A stretch of 64,000 nucleotides of DNA from Thamnidium elegans (lineage: Eukaryota; Mucoromycota; Mucoromycetes; Mucorales; Mucoraceae), in the NCBI GenBank assembly GCA_025201345.1, contig JAIXMG010000011.1, positions 868,001-932,000 on the forward strand, read 5' to 3'. Below are positions 1 through 13,091 of this stretch, piece after piece (position 1 is the first letter of the stretch; each line of letters begins with the position of its first letter). Both the position numbers and the translations under genes were made by a program. The notes below the pieces were generated by a model. That model saw only the letters and a program-made list of their open reading frames with translations, was not told the DNA's origin and searched no databases.

Positions 1-198
1 TTGTTTCACTGGGTGGTGCAAACCACGTGTATCAACAAATGCTGCTAATGCTTGAGGAAGTAGAGCAGGACGTTGTTCAAAGTATTGGTAATAACGAGAG
101 ATATTTTCAAAATATTGCAAAGCAGTAGAAGGATGAGGATAAGCAGAGATATCTAAACATATCAAATAAATAATTTAACAACTCTTTTTCTTTTTTTT

Positions 199-246
<48 letters not shown>

Positions 247-781
247 TTGTTTTTTGTACTTACTGGAAGAAACCATTTCAGCTACTAAATCGCCTAAAGG
301 ACTTAAAGTATCGTCGGGATTTACAAATATCATAGAAGCCTTTGAAAGAGCTTCACCATAACAGTAAAGAACATAGAGACATAATTCAACATCACGCCAA
401 TTCAATTCAGTTCCATTTTTATATTTATTTAAAGTATCCATAACGAATGAATGGATATAACGAACGTACAATTCTTCATTAATCATAGCAATATGTTCTG
501 CAAAAATTCTTAAATTCTAAGCCATAAAAAATAATTGGGTTTAATAAATTTCGACACTAATTTTCTTTTTTCTTTTCTTTACCTTTCTCATTTCAAAGAA
601 TAAAGCTTCCTCCTCTGGCTCATCCTCATCAGCGTCCCATTCAGTTTCATCATCGTATCTCAGCTTTACAACTACAACGTTTAATAATGATACCAAAAAT
701 TCGTGTTGACCTTGTGAAAGAGATTGTTGTTGTTTCTTTTGTCTCTTGTACTATTTTTTTTAAAAAAAAAGGTTAGACGGA

Positions 782-834
<53 letters not shown>

Positions 835-2368
835 TAATATAATACGAACAATGTACAACATGTCATTCACAAATGGGAACACAGCAGAAGAAGTGTCATC
901 AAATTCATTTGCCAAAAATTGTAACAAGTAAGGAGTTACTTGCTCGATCATGGACCAAGCGGTTGTCTTTCCTTCTGCAGGAAGTGAAGTCTCGGCATAA
1001 ATTTTACAAAGTTCAGTACCCAAAGCATTGATCAAACGAGCAACATATTCAACAAATTCGGGATCAGACTATATATAGTTTAGTCAATAAAACAATTACC
1101 GCATATATTTGTGTAAACTTACCAAATCCAATCTTGTCAACATGTTTGTAATATTCAACATTTGAAGCATATTTAATTTATCCATTGGTAACATACCCTT
1201 ACTAATAACATCAGCAAGACACTCGCAAGCGGGAATACGCAAGTTTGAATCAGCTAATAACTCGTACAAGACATTCATGACTTGGTCATTGACAACCAAA
1301 GAAATATCCATCCAAGCAATATAAGAACCGATATTTTTCAAAGCCAATTGAGCAATACTGGGGTTTGTCGATCTAAACTCTTGCAAGAGTTCAAACCAGA
1401 AGGAAGCTAATAATTGAATATCACCTAAACGCATAGCATCCTTAATATTTGTATTTCTAATTACTTCTTCACGTGAGCGAGGAATATCCATACGAGCAAT
1501 TTCTTCGTCAATACTGATACAAAGTCGAAGAAAGAAATCGGCTGCCTTTTCATGAGAGGGTGCGCCAGAAGGTGTCTTTGCCACTGCCATCATCTCTTTG
1601 AAAAAGGAAGGCCAGATAGTAGGGTATACGTGAGTGAATAAAATGGTGAGTGATTGTGCTGTTTTGTTTCGAATAACTACAAGAAAATAAAAATATCGTT
1701 AAGTCGCTCCCTCTCCCTCTCTCTCTCTTCTCTTGTATTACTTACAAGATTCCTCGGAGGCGTTGGTGTTGTCAACAAATTCTCTACGAAGATATTCCAT
1801 CATAGTTCTTTGAATGTACTCTACTGCGGCACTATCCAAGCTGTCATACCTAAATTAAGTAATATGAGTCAACTGAAAAAAAAATGGTATATCACCTGTC
1901 TAGTAGTCAAAAAAATAAAAAATAAAATACCTGTTTCTCAATGTATTTTCAACTACTTGTAAAGAAAAGAAGCGGGCTTCAGGAAGACTATATATGTATA
2001 TATATATATATACGAAGAGAAAAAAAAAACCGTTAGTAAAAATTGAATCTCTTTCGGTTACTTTTTTTTTTTTTTTTTTTTTCTTCAGTTACTTACGCTT
2101 TAGGTTCTTTCATAAACAATTGAATACATAATTGCCAACCATCCTCGGAATTCTTGACTTGTTCACAATATGCATTGGCCTAACAAAGATAAAAGAAAAA
2201 GAAAGATGGGTAAGATTCAAATAAACAAGAATGAACCAATACATTGCGCGCGTAAAAAAAAAAAAAAAAAAAAAATTAAAAAAAGAAAGAAAGAATTACC
2301 TGAGCTTTCAAGTTGGGATCAACTTGAGGTCCAAGAGCATACATTACAGCTTGTTCGATTTGATCCAT
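1..2368 (-). CDS. LOS1: Exportin-T, tRNA nuclear export karyopherin (5' part; 3' end outside window)
   Basis: Exportin-T binds tRNA together with Ran-GTP and carries it out of the nucleus. Nine exons join in frame on the minus strand: 2368-2300, 2179-2097, 1987-1931, 1849-1746, 1676-1123, 1068-850, 750-583, 516-264 and 152 to the window edge. The start is the first ATG of the conserved N-terminal helix (MDQIEQAVMYALGP). Matches to the family as I remember it include SFIRNKTAQ, the block SREEVIRNTNIKDAMR, CECLADVISKGM and, near the edge, FVDTRGLHHPVKQ. An acidic stretch (WDADEDEPEEE) lies in exon 7. The exon 6 donor reads GTTCGT, weaker than the GTAAG-type donors elsewhere. The C-terminal part, perhaps 40% of the protein, is missing only because the window ends. 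Family assignment is confident. Confidence 0.92.
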
Positions 2369-2668
2369 TTTTTTTTTCGTCTATTTTTTTTAAGAAAAAA
2401 AAGAAAGTTGTATGTCTTGATCGTTTGTTTTCTGCAACGACTTTTTTTTTTCTATAAAAGAGAGAGAGAGAAAAAAAAAGGAAGTAAAAAAAAAAAACTT
2501 AAACAGGACTTTTTTTACTTGTTTTAAATGACCGAATATTTTTGTTCGCGACTGTGCTGTTCGAACCATTCACAGCAACAAGGTGATTCTCGTTTTTACC
2601 TAAAATGGGTTTCGTGTTCGTGTACTTTTACAATAATTTGTTTTGACGTGGTGTTTTTTCTTCAGTGA

Positions 2669-2693
2669 ACACACACACACACACACACACACA
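2669..2693. repeat. (AC)n microsatellite
   Basis: Twelve tandem AC dinucleotides read directly from the sequence. Similar AC/AT runs occur in an exportin-T intron (about 200-245) and a GT run in a PDB1 intron (about 12060-12090). Confidence 0.95.
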
Positions 2694-3208
2694 TTTACAT
2701 TTACGTTACAGTTAACTAAAACACTTTTTTTATTCTTAACAAGCAGATTCAGATTACGAAACTAAAGCAGCATTTGTCACAACAATAAAAAAAAAAACTT
2801 GTGTGTTGGTAATACTGTTTCTCTATTTTATACGGTATCATCTCACTAAAACACTTTTCTAATGAAGTCAAAGACCCAGTATTATCAACTGTTACCTTGA
2901 TATACAATTCCCCATGTTACGTTCAGGTCATGTTACGTTCGGGTCCAAAAAAAAAAAGCACTAATCTTTCCAGCAAATTAACCCAGCGGAAGAAAAAAAA
3001 AAATACCTTGCAGATCCAAACTACTCAAAGTGTGTGGTACACAACTGCCTAAATTAAAGGAAACCCTTTGTGTAATCAAATGTAAAGAAATCATCATCTG
3101 ATTGTATTCCAAAGGATCATGCCCAAGAGAGAAAGTACACTATTTCCTGAAATTATGGGAGTATTTAAAAAAAAAAAAATTGAAGCAGACAAAAAATAAA
3201 AATGATAT

Positions 3209-3433
3209 TTCATCCATAATCTCGGATATCACAAGCGATGGTTTTTCATCAATTAGTTCATGCAAGAATTCCTCATGCTCTTTCATCAAAATGGAGGGTC
3301 TTCCAACGGCCTTACCGCTATCTTCCTCTCTTTCAGTAACATCCTTGGGATTTTTGTTATCTGCACTTGCCCCATTTTGGGCAGTAGAAAGAAGTACGTT
3401 TAACTCTTTCGCAGCACCTCTAATACATATTCC
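3209..3433 (-). pseudogene. IS630/Tc1-like transposase N-terminal relic
   Basis: The minus-strand translation carries an RGAAKEL helix, then GKAVGRPSILMKEHEEFL, then IDEKPSLVISEIMDEI. This parallels in order and spacing the N-terminal helix-turn-helix part of the transposase at 18438-20049 (RAAAMKL, GRPVGRPPKLGEEHEKIL, VDDQPSLVLDQIMDNL). The DDE domain is absent and the fragment is flanked by poly-A/T, so it is a dead fragment of that family. Confidence 0.75.
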
Positions 3434-4826
3434 TTTTTCATAGATCAAGAAAAAAAAAAAAAAAAAAAAAAAAAAAGAATCTTTCCTTATCAATGAACAA
3501 GTTAAAAAACATTGTTAGAATAGAAACTAAGCATATTAAACTCATAAGAATACCTTTTTGAATTCTTTCGAGCACTTAAGATTAAAATCAATATAAGAAA
3601 TATCATTCTTGTATTTTTTTTTTCTTTTTTCATATAGTTTCCAACATGAGTACCAAGAGAAGATAATTGCAAGTTATTAATATTATCTGTCATATCCTTG
3701 ATACAGTTTTTGCTAAATCTGTAAATTAAAATGACAGTTAATTTTAGATATTATATAATAATATCATATACACCTATTTTGAAAAATATACACATTCTGG
3801 ATCTTTTTTTTTTATAAGTAAATGATAAGACTATACCCCCAAAGTGTTGTCAAGACCAGCAACCTTCAAAAAATCTTTGGATGGCTAATAAAAGTGGTTA
3901 CTATTATATAAATATTAAAATGATGAAAGTTATATACGTGCTAAAGTTGTCCTTTGCTTTTTACTAGGTAAAAAAAGTCCTTTGGAACAGGGCATCATAG
4001 AGGATGAGAATCCCGTCTTTGGCCAGAGCTGTTGTCTTTTGTGATACATTTCCAAAGAGTCAGGTTGTTTGGTAAATTGCGTGTAGTTAATTTTCTTTTC
4101 TTATTCTACAGAAAAACTATTGTTATACGACGTGAGTTTTTACTGTGTTATATATAGTTTACCTTATTCATTAAGGCCTATGTATAGTTTTTTAAAAAAA
4201 AATATTTTTTATCCTTCAGCTTCTAAATTTATAATTTTATCTGCTCCAATCATATCTTTTAGTGTACTTTATTTGCAAATGGACCATTGGTACTACATCC
4301 AATCATATTTTATTAAAGACCTCAAAAATTAGGTTTAGACGCTGCAAACAAACGCCTTTCAAAGATGTATTTTTTTTGGCAAGGGTTTTACAGTTGAAGG
4401 TTCATAAAGCAAGTTTCAAAGTTTTATTGTAATGGAGAATGATGTTTTTTCTGCCGCAGGTTCAAATGTAAAGGTATTATGTTTCTAATCCAGCATACAT
4501 CACCAAAGTAAGTCAAGTATATTAGAAGGCGACAACACACAGAGACCAAGGGTTCAATTACAATTGTGGAAGGAAATGTTGTAAAAATGTTCCATCTCCG
4601 AACAAACCAGCTTTACAACGTGATTGTAGATCTTTGTGTTGATTTGGATTCAAAGAAAAAAAAAATATGCTCAACTGAACTTCTCGAATTGTCTACCTCT
4701 TTAATTTCACGAGTCATTTAAACAATCGAACCTTTTTACTTACGTCATTAACTTGTTAAGTGTCAAGGACTGTAATGAATTTGATGATCTCTCTGGTCAA
4801 GTAGCCCTCAATAATAATGACCATGA

Positions 4827-4858
<32 letters not shown>

Positions 4859-5366
4859 GAAGTCATTTCGGAATTTACTCTTAATACTACAAGGCCTGTA
4901 CCATACACTAAAAACGATGGAAGAACCATCTACTCTAAGGTGTTCAAGCTTTTTTCTTTATTCGCGCAAAAATTGGTATTCTCTTGGTCCGAAAAAGCTA
5001 TATCTCACACAAGCTCAATATGGATCATTGACTCTTACTATAAAAAAACTGGCGTTAACTTGACAATAAATAAAAAAGAAGAAATGTACTAACTAGATGA
5101 TAGTGATCTCGATGACGATTTAGAAAATATTGTCTGTGATTGATTAAAGTTGATACAATGATTCTCTTCTCGTTTAATATCGATGTCATTATCGTTACTT
5201 AAAAGAAAATCTGGAGCATATCCAATTTGTACTAAAAAAAATCACTCTGCATGAGCTTGAAGCATAAGAGTACAAACTTATATTCAAGTCTCAGCCCTCT
5301 TTTTTGAACCTTTTTTTTTCTATTTTGGTTTCCGCCCCTTTTCTTTTTCTTTCTTGTACATAAAAA

Positions 5367-6225
5367 ATGATTGGCATTGATGAAATCTTGAAAAAGCGTA
5401 AAGTCTACAACAAAAACCGTTTTGAGTGTGTCGTTTTAACTTGCTCTATCTTTAGGTTTTTTGGAACTTATTAAAACAGTAAATCCTGCCGGTAGATGGA
5501 AGTTGGTAGTTGTCGACAGCCTTTCTTCCAAAATCTTGAATTCAGCTTGTAAAATGTATGACATTCTCGAGGAAAATGTAAAGTTCATGTTCATCGTAAT
5601 ATATAAAAGATACTAATATTTATTTCGTATAGGTTACTTGTAAGAAATGTTATCCCCCCCCCTTTATATATATATATATATATATATATATTTGAAAACG
5701 CTTTAACTTTTTATTTTTTATACAGTGGTAGAGAATATTGAGAAACCCAGACAACCTTATCCCAGTTACGAAGCTATTTATATTTTGACACCTTGTATCG
5801 AGTCTTGTTCGCGTCTTGTAGATGATTTTTCACGCTCTGAAGGACCAATGTACGCAGCTGCTCATGTTCACTTTATCAATGGTAAGAAAGACGGAAAAAA
5901 AAGATGAAATTTATGATTTTAAACTATTTTTCCTCTTTATATATAGGCTTGGAAAACAACACTTTTAATGAATTTACTCGTCTTTTAAATGCTGCTAATG
6001 CTGCCAACGATATTAGAAGTTTAAAGGAAATGTATGTGGACTTTTTAGGTATGTTTCATCTTGAGTGAAAGAAAATAAAAGAAACATTATTTACTCTTTT
6101 TGTTAGTTCGTGAAAACTGTGTTTATACTTTAGATGATCAAAGAAAGTTTCTTGGATTGTTTGCTTGTGAAGAGACCAGCCCTATTCAAATTGAGTCTCA
6201 ACTTGAAGATATTGCTAAACAGGTA

Positions 6226-6259
<34 letters not shown>

Positions 6260-8060
6260 CTATCTTTATTTATTCACCCACTTATTTAGCTTTTATGTGT
6301 TTGTGTTACAATTGGTGAAAACCCATTGATTCGATACCATCGTCCTCTTGACGATAAGCAAACAATTAACAGAAGAATTCCTGAACATTTAACTCGATTA
6401 GTTCAAGCAGAATTAGATACCTTTTGCGCTACTAACCCTGAATTTCCTGTAAGTTTTTTATTATTGTTGTTTGTACTTTTTTTTTTTTTTTTTTTACTTA
6501 TTATAATCATATCTAAGCCACCAAGAGATCCACCACTTCCTAGCGGTACATTGATTATTCTTGATCGTACCATTGATCATATCTCACCCTTTTTGCATGA
6601 ATTTACATACCAAGCTATGGTAGCTGATTTATTGGAAGTAGAAGAAATCCCAGCTGGTCTCAAGTACGAGTACAAGTACACACAAGAGGATGGTACCACA
6701 CAAGACCAAGAAGTTACTTTAATTGAGACAGATCCTGTCTATACTGCTATTCGTCATATGCATATTGCTAGTACCACTGAAAAACTTATTGATGATTTCA
6801 ATGTCTTTTTAAACGAAAACAAGATTGATTCTTCTGGTGGACCTACTACTGCTGGAAGTTTAAATGACATGAAGAATATGATTGGTAACTTGCCGCAATA
6901 TCAAGAAATGAAGACTAGAGTAAGTAAAAAAAGGAAGAGAAAAAGGTTTATGTTTTAACTTTTTTGTTGTTGTTGTCACGCATTAGTTCTCGGCTCATAT
7001 GAATATTGCTGCTGCTTGTATGACTGAATTTAAAGATCAAAATTTAGAAGTCATTGGTTTACTTGAGCAAGACATGGCATGTGGTGAAACACCCGATGGT
7101 GATAAACCTAAAAACTTGGTTGAATCATTAACTCCTATTCTTGATGACCCTTATACCAGTAGCATTGTTAAGGCCCGTCTTATTTTATTATGGATCGCTA
7201 CATCTGATACAGTTGATCCTGAAGACTTGGAATCCTTACTTTCCGTTGCTCGTTTAGAACAAGAATACAAGGACGCTATTGAGAACATTAGGCTGTTGGG
7301 TGTTCAATTATCCAAGTCTGCTAATCGACAAGGTCAAAAGACAAAGAAGGGTAAAAAGAAGAAGAATATTCAACAAGAAGTTCCTTTTGATTTATCTCGT
7401 TATGTACCGGTTGTTAAGCGTATTGCTGAAGGCCATATTGATGGTACTATCGATCAAAGTTTATTCCCTAATTATACTAGTAAGAACGTAAGACAAAAGA
7501 GTCTTCGTAGAGATCCTTCTCAGGTTGTAAAGGAAGTTCCCAAGCTGCGTGTTTATAAAACTCAATGGCATAAGAAATCCACTGGTGCTAATGTAGGTTA
7601 TAGTTGTTTTTTTATATAAACGTATACTTTATTAATCATTCTATATAGGCTGCACCTAAACCGCCTTCTGGTCCTCCTATTATTATCTTTATTGTAGGTG
7701 GTATGACTTATTCTGAAATTCGATCCGCTTATGAACTTGCAGAAACTTTTGATCGTGAAGTTTATATTGGTAAAAAAAAAAAAAAAAAAAAACATATAAA
7801 AAAAAAACGAAAAGCTAATATAATTCTTAATAGGTTCCACTCATATTATTACACCTGACAAATTTGTGGAAGATTTAGGTAAATTAGATAAGATCTTGCC
7901 ACCACCTGCTAGCGTTGTACCTCCCTACATTGGCACTATTCATACTACAGCTCATAAGGTTGATGCTAGCAAAATACTTCCTCCTCGTACTGCATCTAGT
8001 TTACCTACTTCTACTTCTTCAAAAGGATACAAGATATTCGGAAAGAAGGAAAAAGAGTAA
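5367..8060 (+). CDS. SEC1: Sec1/Munc18-family protein (exocytic SM protein)
   Basis: SM proteins clasp SNARE bundles; Sec1 acts at the plasma membrane in exocytosis. Eleven exons give 682 residues: 5367-5397, 5456-5577, 5633-5639, 5726-5881, 5947-6048, 6107-6222, 6290-6448, 6518-6919, 6987-7592, 7649-7769, 7834-8060. Family signatures read in order: RWKLVVVDSLSSKILNSACK near residue 24, YEAIYILTPC, LIILDRTIDHISPFLHEFTY, LPQYQEM, ARLILLWI, then PIIIFIVGGMTYSEIRSAYE and GSTHIITPDKF near the C-terminus. This pattern fits Sec1/Munc18 better than Sly1, Vps33 or Vps45. Exon 3 is only 7 nt but is needed to keep frame. A lysine-rich insert (KKGKKKKN) lies near residue 505, and a Pro/Ser/Thr-rich tail ends in a basic run. 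The start is the only ATG before the conserved N-terminal strand. Confidence 0.93.
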
Positions 8061-10703
8061 AATTTGATATAAAATATTTTTAAAAACCGGTATATGTTAA
8101 TTACATAAAATGTCTGTATTATTGTACCTGGAAAAAAAGCCTTGTTTTCCTTTTTCTTTTCACTCAGATTTATTCCAAAAAATAATTGAAAATCCTGTAT
8201 ATGTCTACTGTTTTAAAATATCTGTATATCTCGGTGACTGAGTGTACTTAACATCGTTAAAGTAAAAACATGAATCCGTAAAGATAATAAAAGATGTAGT
8301 TATTTCAAACCAATACTTTATGCCGTTATTTTTCTTTTATTTAAGAGTATGTCAAACCAGGCCTTGAAAGTAAGAAATGATTTGAATGATGTGAACAATT
8401 TATTTACGACAGAAAAGAAACCCATTACCCAACGCAAGACACAGGGTCCTCATTGCAAAGACCAGCATTGTTGCCTTTTGGGACTTTGATTTTGTGGGTT
8501 TGTGGGACGTATGATGTTTTCAAGAGACTTCGTCCAAGCTTGATATTCCTAGGACCGTTATTTATGGCCGTGGTGTGTTCAGTGCTTAACAAGTCAATTA
8601 AATCAACAGTTGGTTTTTAAGCGCTCCTATGTATAAAAGTAAATTTTTCAGTTATCACTGTCAATATTTTCTTAACTAAAGAGGGCACTTACTTTGATAA
8701 CATTCAGTTTTAAGATGTTTTTGCGACTTGAAAATTTGAAGTCTGCCGACATTACCAATTCCGTTGTATGATGGCCAACAATCAGAAACTATATTTGTGA
8801 AAGATTTAATTTACATATTGATAATACGATGTAGCATATCAGCCCCTATATTACTTACTATGTTTTTTGTATAAGCCAAACACCCTTTATCAATGATAAT
8901 TTACACTTATCTACTTTGGGGAATGCAAATATGTTATTCTGTAAAAGAAACAGACATCAATTGAAGGTAATAGCCTACAAGAACTTATTTAATACAATTA
9001 TGATACTCTATAGTATAGTGAATTAACAATGTTATATATATATATATTACCTTTAGAGTGTAGGAATAGAATCTTGGTATTACCGAAAGTACTGAGCGAG
9101 GCATAGTCATATTAGACTTGAGTGTTTTTAAAAAGTTACATATAAATTAAATATGTAACTTACGGCGGTTAAGACGTTGGACAAATACACCTTTGATGGG
9201 TCTGAATTGTGTGATTGGCACTGGTTGTTTATAGAAATGGACCTTTAACTCTTTATTACTTGTCACCATCAATCTTCTGTGACAAAATACGACATATTGT
9301 AACACAGTTTCGAATTGCGCTGCATAATTATATTAGTATATTGTATGATCTTGTTTAATAGAGACAGCAAAATAAAAATAATAGTACCTGTATTTGTAGT
9401 ATTTTTCGTTATATTATTTCTCGTCACTAATCGTTCATATTATATTAATATATACGTTATTTTTCATAAAAAGAATGGAAGGGAATGGATCATTCAAAGG
9501 GTATCAATAGCCTACCTTCTCTTTTTTGTATCTTTCTTTAAAGCGTTTTTGATTTTTCTTTTCTTTTAAAGCTGGACTAAGTTGGTGCGTTGTTGTGAAA
9601 GGTAACGATGGACTTTTTTTTTAAGAGAATTCTTGGTACATGTTCTATTTAGAAGCTTAGAAAAGAAAGTATGGCGTATACTTGGCTTTATAAAGTCCAA
9701 AAAAAGCAGTTCGATGTCTATATTAACCCAGCGATAAATTAGATAAGATATTACCACCACCACCAGCACTGGTAGTATTCATAGTACGACAAAAAAGGCA
9801 AATACTAGTAAAGCACTTCCTTCCCATACAATACAATAAAGAAAAAATTGGTTTAGTGCCAAAAAAAAAAAAAAAACTGAGTAAAATCAGATAAGTAAAA
9901 ATAAACAAGATTCATATCACGTGAGCACGACTTTATTTTTGGATCAAGTAGCATTACTTTTTGAAATAAGATAAGAAAAAAGATCTGTAAATTTACAAGT
10001 GCCGCATTAAATATATATAAATAAATAAATATATATAAAAACTTTTTGATCTCTCTCTTTCACTAAAACAACAATCATCAAGAGGATAAATGAGAATTAA
10101 TTTTTCTTCTTTTTACCTGTAACAACTAATAGCTATGGTTCACTTCTACCTATACAAAAGGTATTAATAAGCAATGTCAAGATCATACTTTAAAATTAAA
10201 TAGCGGGGGTCCTGAATTTTTTTTTTTGAGATTCAATAAGCGCTTGTTAGTTTGAGGGGGGTTGAAGAGAATATATTCCGGACCGGAAAAATTAAATTCG
10301 TGTCAGTGGTTAAAAAAACGATGCCTGCATAACAAAGAAAAAGAAGGTTTAGAATCCTTCTCACAGTATATAAACATACACAAAAAAAAGAAAAAAAAAA
10401 AACGTCGAAACGATATCGTTAAAGATATCAAGTTTTTTTTTTTTTTTTTTACGTATCACAAAAGTCTAATATGGTAGTTTATAAGGCTTTTTTTTTTGTG
10501 TGGAATATAGAAAAAATGGTATTTTCTATTACGCTGAGTGGAGGTTTAAAAAAAAAAAATTGTGACAATTTTTTTTAGCAGAGAAAGAGAGAGAAAAAGG
10601 TGCGGGCGGAGGCGGGTTTTCTGTTATCTTGGGTGTGTTTTGATATTTTCTTTTTTTTTCTTCTTTTTTGTTCAACCCAAACCTTTTTATAAATAAAAAA
10701 AAA
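8061..10703. other. Intergenic region between SEC1 and PDB1
   Basis: About 2.6 kb without a supportable gene. It contains a decayed copy of SEC1 3' coding sequence (9733-9835), several A/T homopolymers, and a sequence near 8460-8490 resembling one near 4020-4060. The last 200 bases before PDB1 are purine/pyrimidine-skewed, with a TATAAAT-like stretch about 15 bases before the start codon. Confidence 0.6.
9733..9835 (+). pseudogene. Decayed partial duplicate of SEC1 3' coding sequence
   Basis: The stretch aligns with SEC1 exon 11 (about 7878-7990). A near-identical block (AAATTAGATAAGAT then CCACCACC) is followed by about 15/18 matching bases around TATTCATA and about 24/35 around CTAG-AAA-ACTTCC, in the same order. 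Part of the middle is deleted and all frames are broken. By hand this is roughly 70-75% identity over 100 bases. No other SEC1 exon was found nearby. Confidence 0.75.
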
Positions 10704-12302
10704 ATGCTTGCAACTCTTAATCGTATGGCTCCTACCGCTGTTAAGCGTGTTGCCTCTCTTTCAGTAAAGCCCACTGCTGTCGCTCTTACACAAAGACGTT
10801 TCAACTCAACTGGAACTGAGGTTAGATATTTCAGGTTCTTTTTTTTGCTTTCGAAAAAAACAGTTTTTTTTAATATGATATAAATTATATAGATGACCGT
10901 TCGTGAAGCTTTAAACCAAGCTTTAGAGGAAGAAATGATTAAGGATGATAAAGTCTATATCCTCGGTGAAGAAGTTGCTCAATATAATGGTGCTTACAAG
11001 GTAATAATAAAAAACAAAACAAAACAAAACAAAAAAGAAACCGCGTTGTAGGGGGTATAAAAAAAAAAAAAAAATATGGGACAATCCGGGAAATTATAAA
11101 AAAAGATTGGGGTAGATTCGGGTCAAGGGGGTAGTGAGCAAAAGGAGTTTCAAAATTATTTAAAAAAAACACAACTAAACAAAAAAATTTTCATAGGTCA
11201 CCAAAGGTTTATTAGATAAATTTGGTCCTAAGCGTGTTATCGATACTCCTATTACTGAGATGGGTTTTGCTGGTATCGCTGTTGGTTCTGCCTTCAGTGG
11301 TTTAAAGCCCGTTTGTGAGTTCATGACTTTCAACTTTGCTATGCAAGTAAGGAAAAAAAAAAAAAGAAAAAAAAACAAACTTAGAGAAAACAAGTGTACT
11401 AAAAAAATTATAATAAAAAACTACTGTGTAATAATTAGGCTATTGATCAAATTGTTAACTCTGCTGCCAAAACCCATTATATGTCCGGTGGTCTTGTTAA
11501 GTGTCCTATTGTTTTCCGTGGACCTAACGGTGCCGCAGCTGGTGTTGGTGCTCAACATTCTCAAGATTTCTCTGCCTGGTACGGTTCCGTTCCTGGTCTC
11601 AAGGTTGTTTCTCCTTGGAACTCTGAAGATGCCAAGGGTTTATTAAAGGCTGCTATTCGTGATCCTAACCCTGTTGTCGTTCTTGAAAATGAACTTGAAT
11701 ATGGTACCTCTTACCCTATGTCAGCTGAAGCTCTCTCTTCCGACTTTGTTATCCCTATTGGTAAGGCCAAGATTGAACGTGTCGGTAAGGATATCACTAT
11801 TGTTGCTCACTCCAGAACTGTTGGTTTCGCTATGAAGGCCGCTGAGGAATTAGCCAAGACTGGTATCTCTGCTGAAGTTGTTAACCTTAGATCTATCAAG
11901 CCTCTTGATACCGAAACTATCTTCAACTCCATCAAGAAGACTAACCATATCATCACTGTTGAGAATGCTTGGGCTTCTTTCGGTGTTGGTTCCGAAATTG
12001 CTGCTCAAATCATGGAAAGTAAGTATTAATCGTGTGATGTGTTTTATATAGTGTAGTGTGTACGTGTGTGTATGTGTGTGTGTGTGTGTGTGCACGAGCA
12101 AAAAGTGAATATAGAATTCACTAACCATTTATTGAATTAAATAGGTGACGCTTTCTGGCATTTGGATTCTCCCATGAGCCGTGTCACTGGTGCTGATGTC
12201 CCTACCCCTTATGCTGGTAACCTTGAAGGCCTTGCTTTCCCCGATGAGAAGGTTATCATTAAGGCTGTTAGAGATAACTTGGACAAGAAGATTGGTTTCT
12301 AA
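10704..12302 (+). CDS. PDB1: Pyruvate dehydrogenase E1 component, beta subunit (mitochondrial)
   Basis: The E1 beta subunit pairs with E1 alpha to decarboxylate pyruvate with thiamine diphosphate in the mitochondrial matrix. Five exons give 370 residues: 10704-10820, 10893-11000, 11197-11346, 11439-12018, 12145-12302. The first 35 residues are rich in Arg, Ser, Ala and Thr without acidic residues until TE, as in a mitochondrial presequence; RRFNSTG is a plausible cleavage region. Then come [78 protein letters not shown] text (VLENELEYG) and the C-terminal transketolase domain up to [11 protein letters not shown]. Codon use is more C/G-ended than in neighbours, as expected for a highly expressed gene. 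Confidence 0.96.
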
Positions 12303-13091
12303 AAAAAATAACTATCAAAAAAAAAAAAAATTCCATATATAGTCTTTTCTTTTTCCTCATTTATATAGATTGGATAACTTCCATAAAAAAAAAAAAAAAA
12401 ATGGATTATTTTTTTATTATTATCACCTTCACTTTAAACATTTTTCTTTAACAATTACATCTCTTACACGCAAACCCTATTTTTTTATATATATATATAC
12501 TATACAGCATATATAAAATATTAAAAAAAGAAAAAAAAAAAAAAGAACCTATTTATTTATAATACAAACATGCGAATTGCCTTTTTACGTACAATATGAT
12601 ACAATATGGTATTACAGTTTTGACATGTATTATATAATGAGTGTACTTGTAATCAGAAACGCTGTTTATAAAATAAGCTTTTGTTTGTACAAAACGCGGA
12701 CATAATACTCAAAATAGAGTGTCATCAGCCAACTCTTTTTTTATATTAGATCTAACGAGCTGTATGAAATTCAATTTCCAATGCATTGTGCATAATCATT
12801 AGCTTTATCACAAGAGAAATTAAACTATTTCAACTAATCACAATATATATACAGAAACAAACCTCAATTGTCGTCACCGCTTTAAAAAAAAACAAAAAAT
12901 GAATATAAATACAACTAAACTTCTTCCTTCCCTTTTCCCTCTCTTTTTCTTTTTTGGCTTTACTTTTTTAAAAAATACAACACATCACATTATCGTCATA
13001 ACTTATTTAGCGCTTTCTTATTAACCATTTATATTTATTTATTTTATATAAAAACCTATCACTTTTTTTTTATTTCATTTTTTTTTTTTCG
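12303..13091. other. Intergenic region between PDB1 and the Srk1-like kinase
   Basis: Poly-A tracts follow the PDB1 stop and probably contain its 3' end signals. TATATAAAA-like sequence near 13045 lies about 45 bases before the kinase start and is a candidate core promoter. No ORF or repeat worth naming was seen. Confidence 0.5.

Larger units (their letters stand above)
2369..5366. other. Intergenic region between exportin-T and SEC1
   Basis: About 3 kb with no supportable gene. It holds long homopolymer A/T runs, an AC microsatellite (2669-2693), two near-copies of a CATGTTACGTTC-type word at 2922-2945, and a transposase relic at 3209-3433. A weakly preserved sequence near 4020-4060 resembles one near 8460-8490 in the next gap. 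Short ORFs at 4817-5092 are made partly of poly-T and show no family features. Promoters of both flanking genes must lie here, the SEC1 one just before 5367, but no clear element can be named. Confidence 0.6.

Noticed and set aside
681..1035. ORFs composed largely of poly-Phe from homopolymer T/A runs (also near 2170-2527, 4817-5092, 51590-51883)
   Set aside because: They are translations of homopolymers in introns or gaps, with no conserved flanking sequence.
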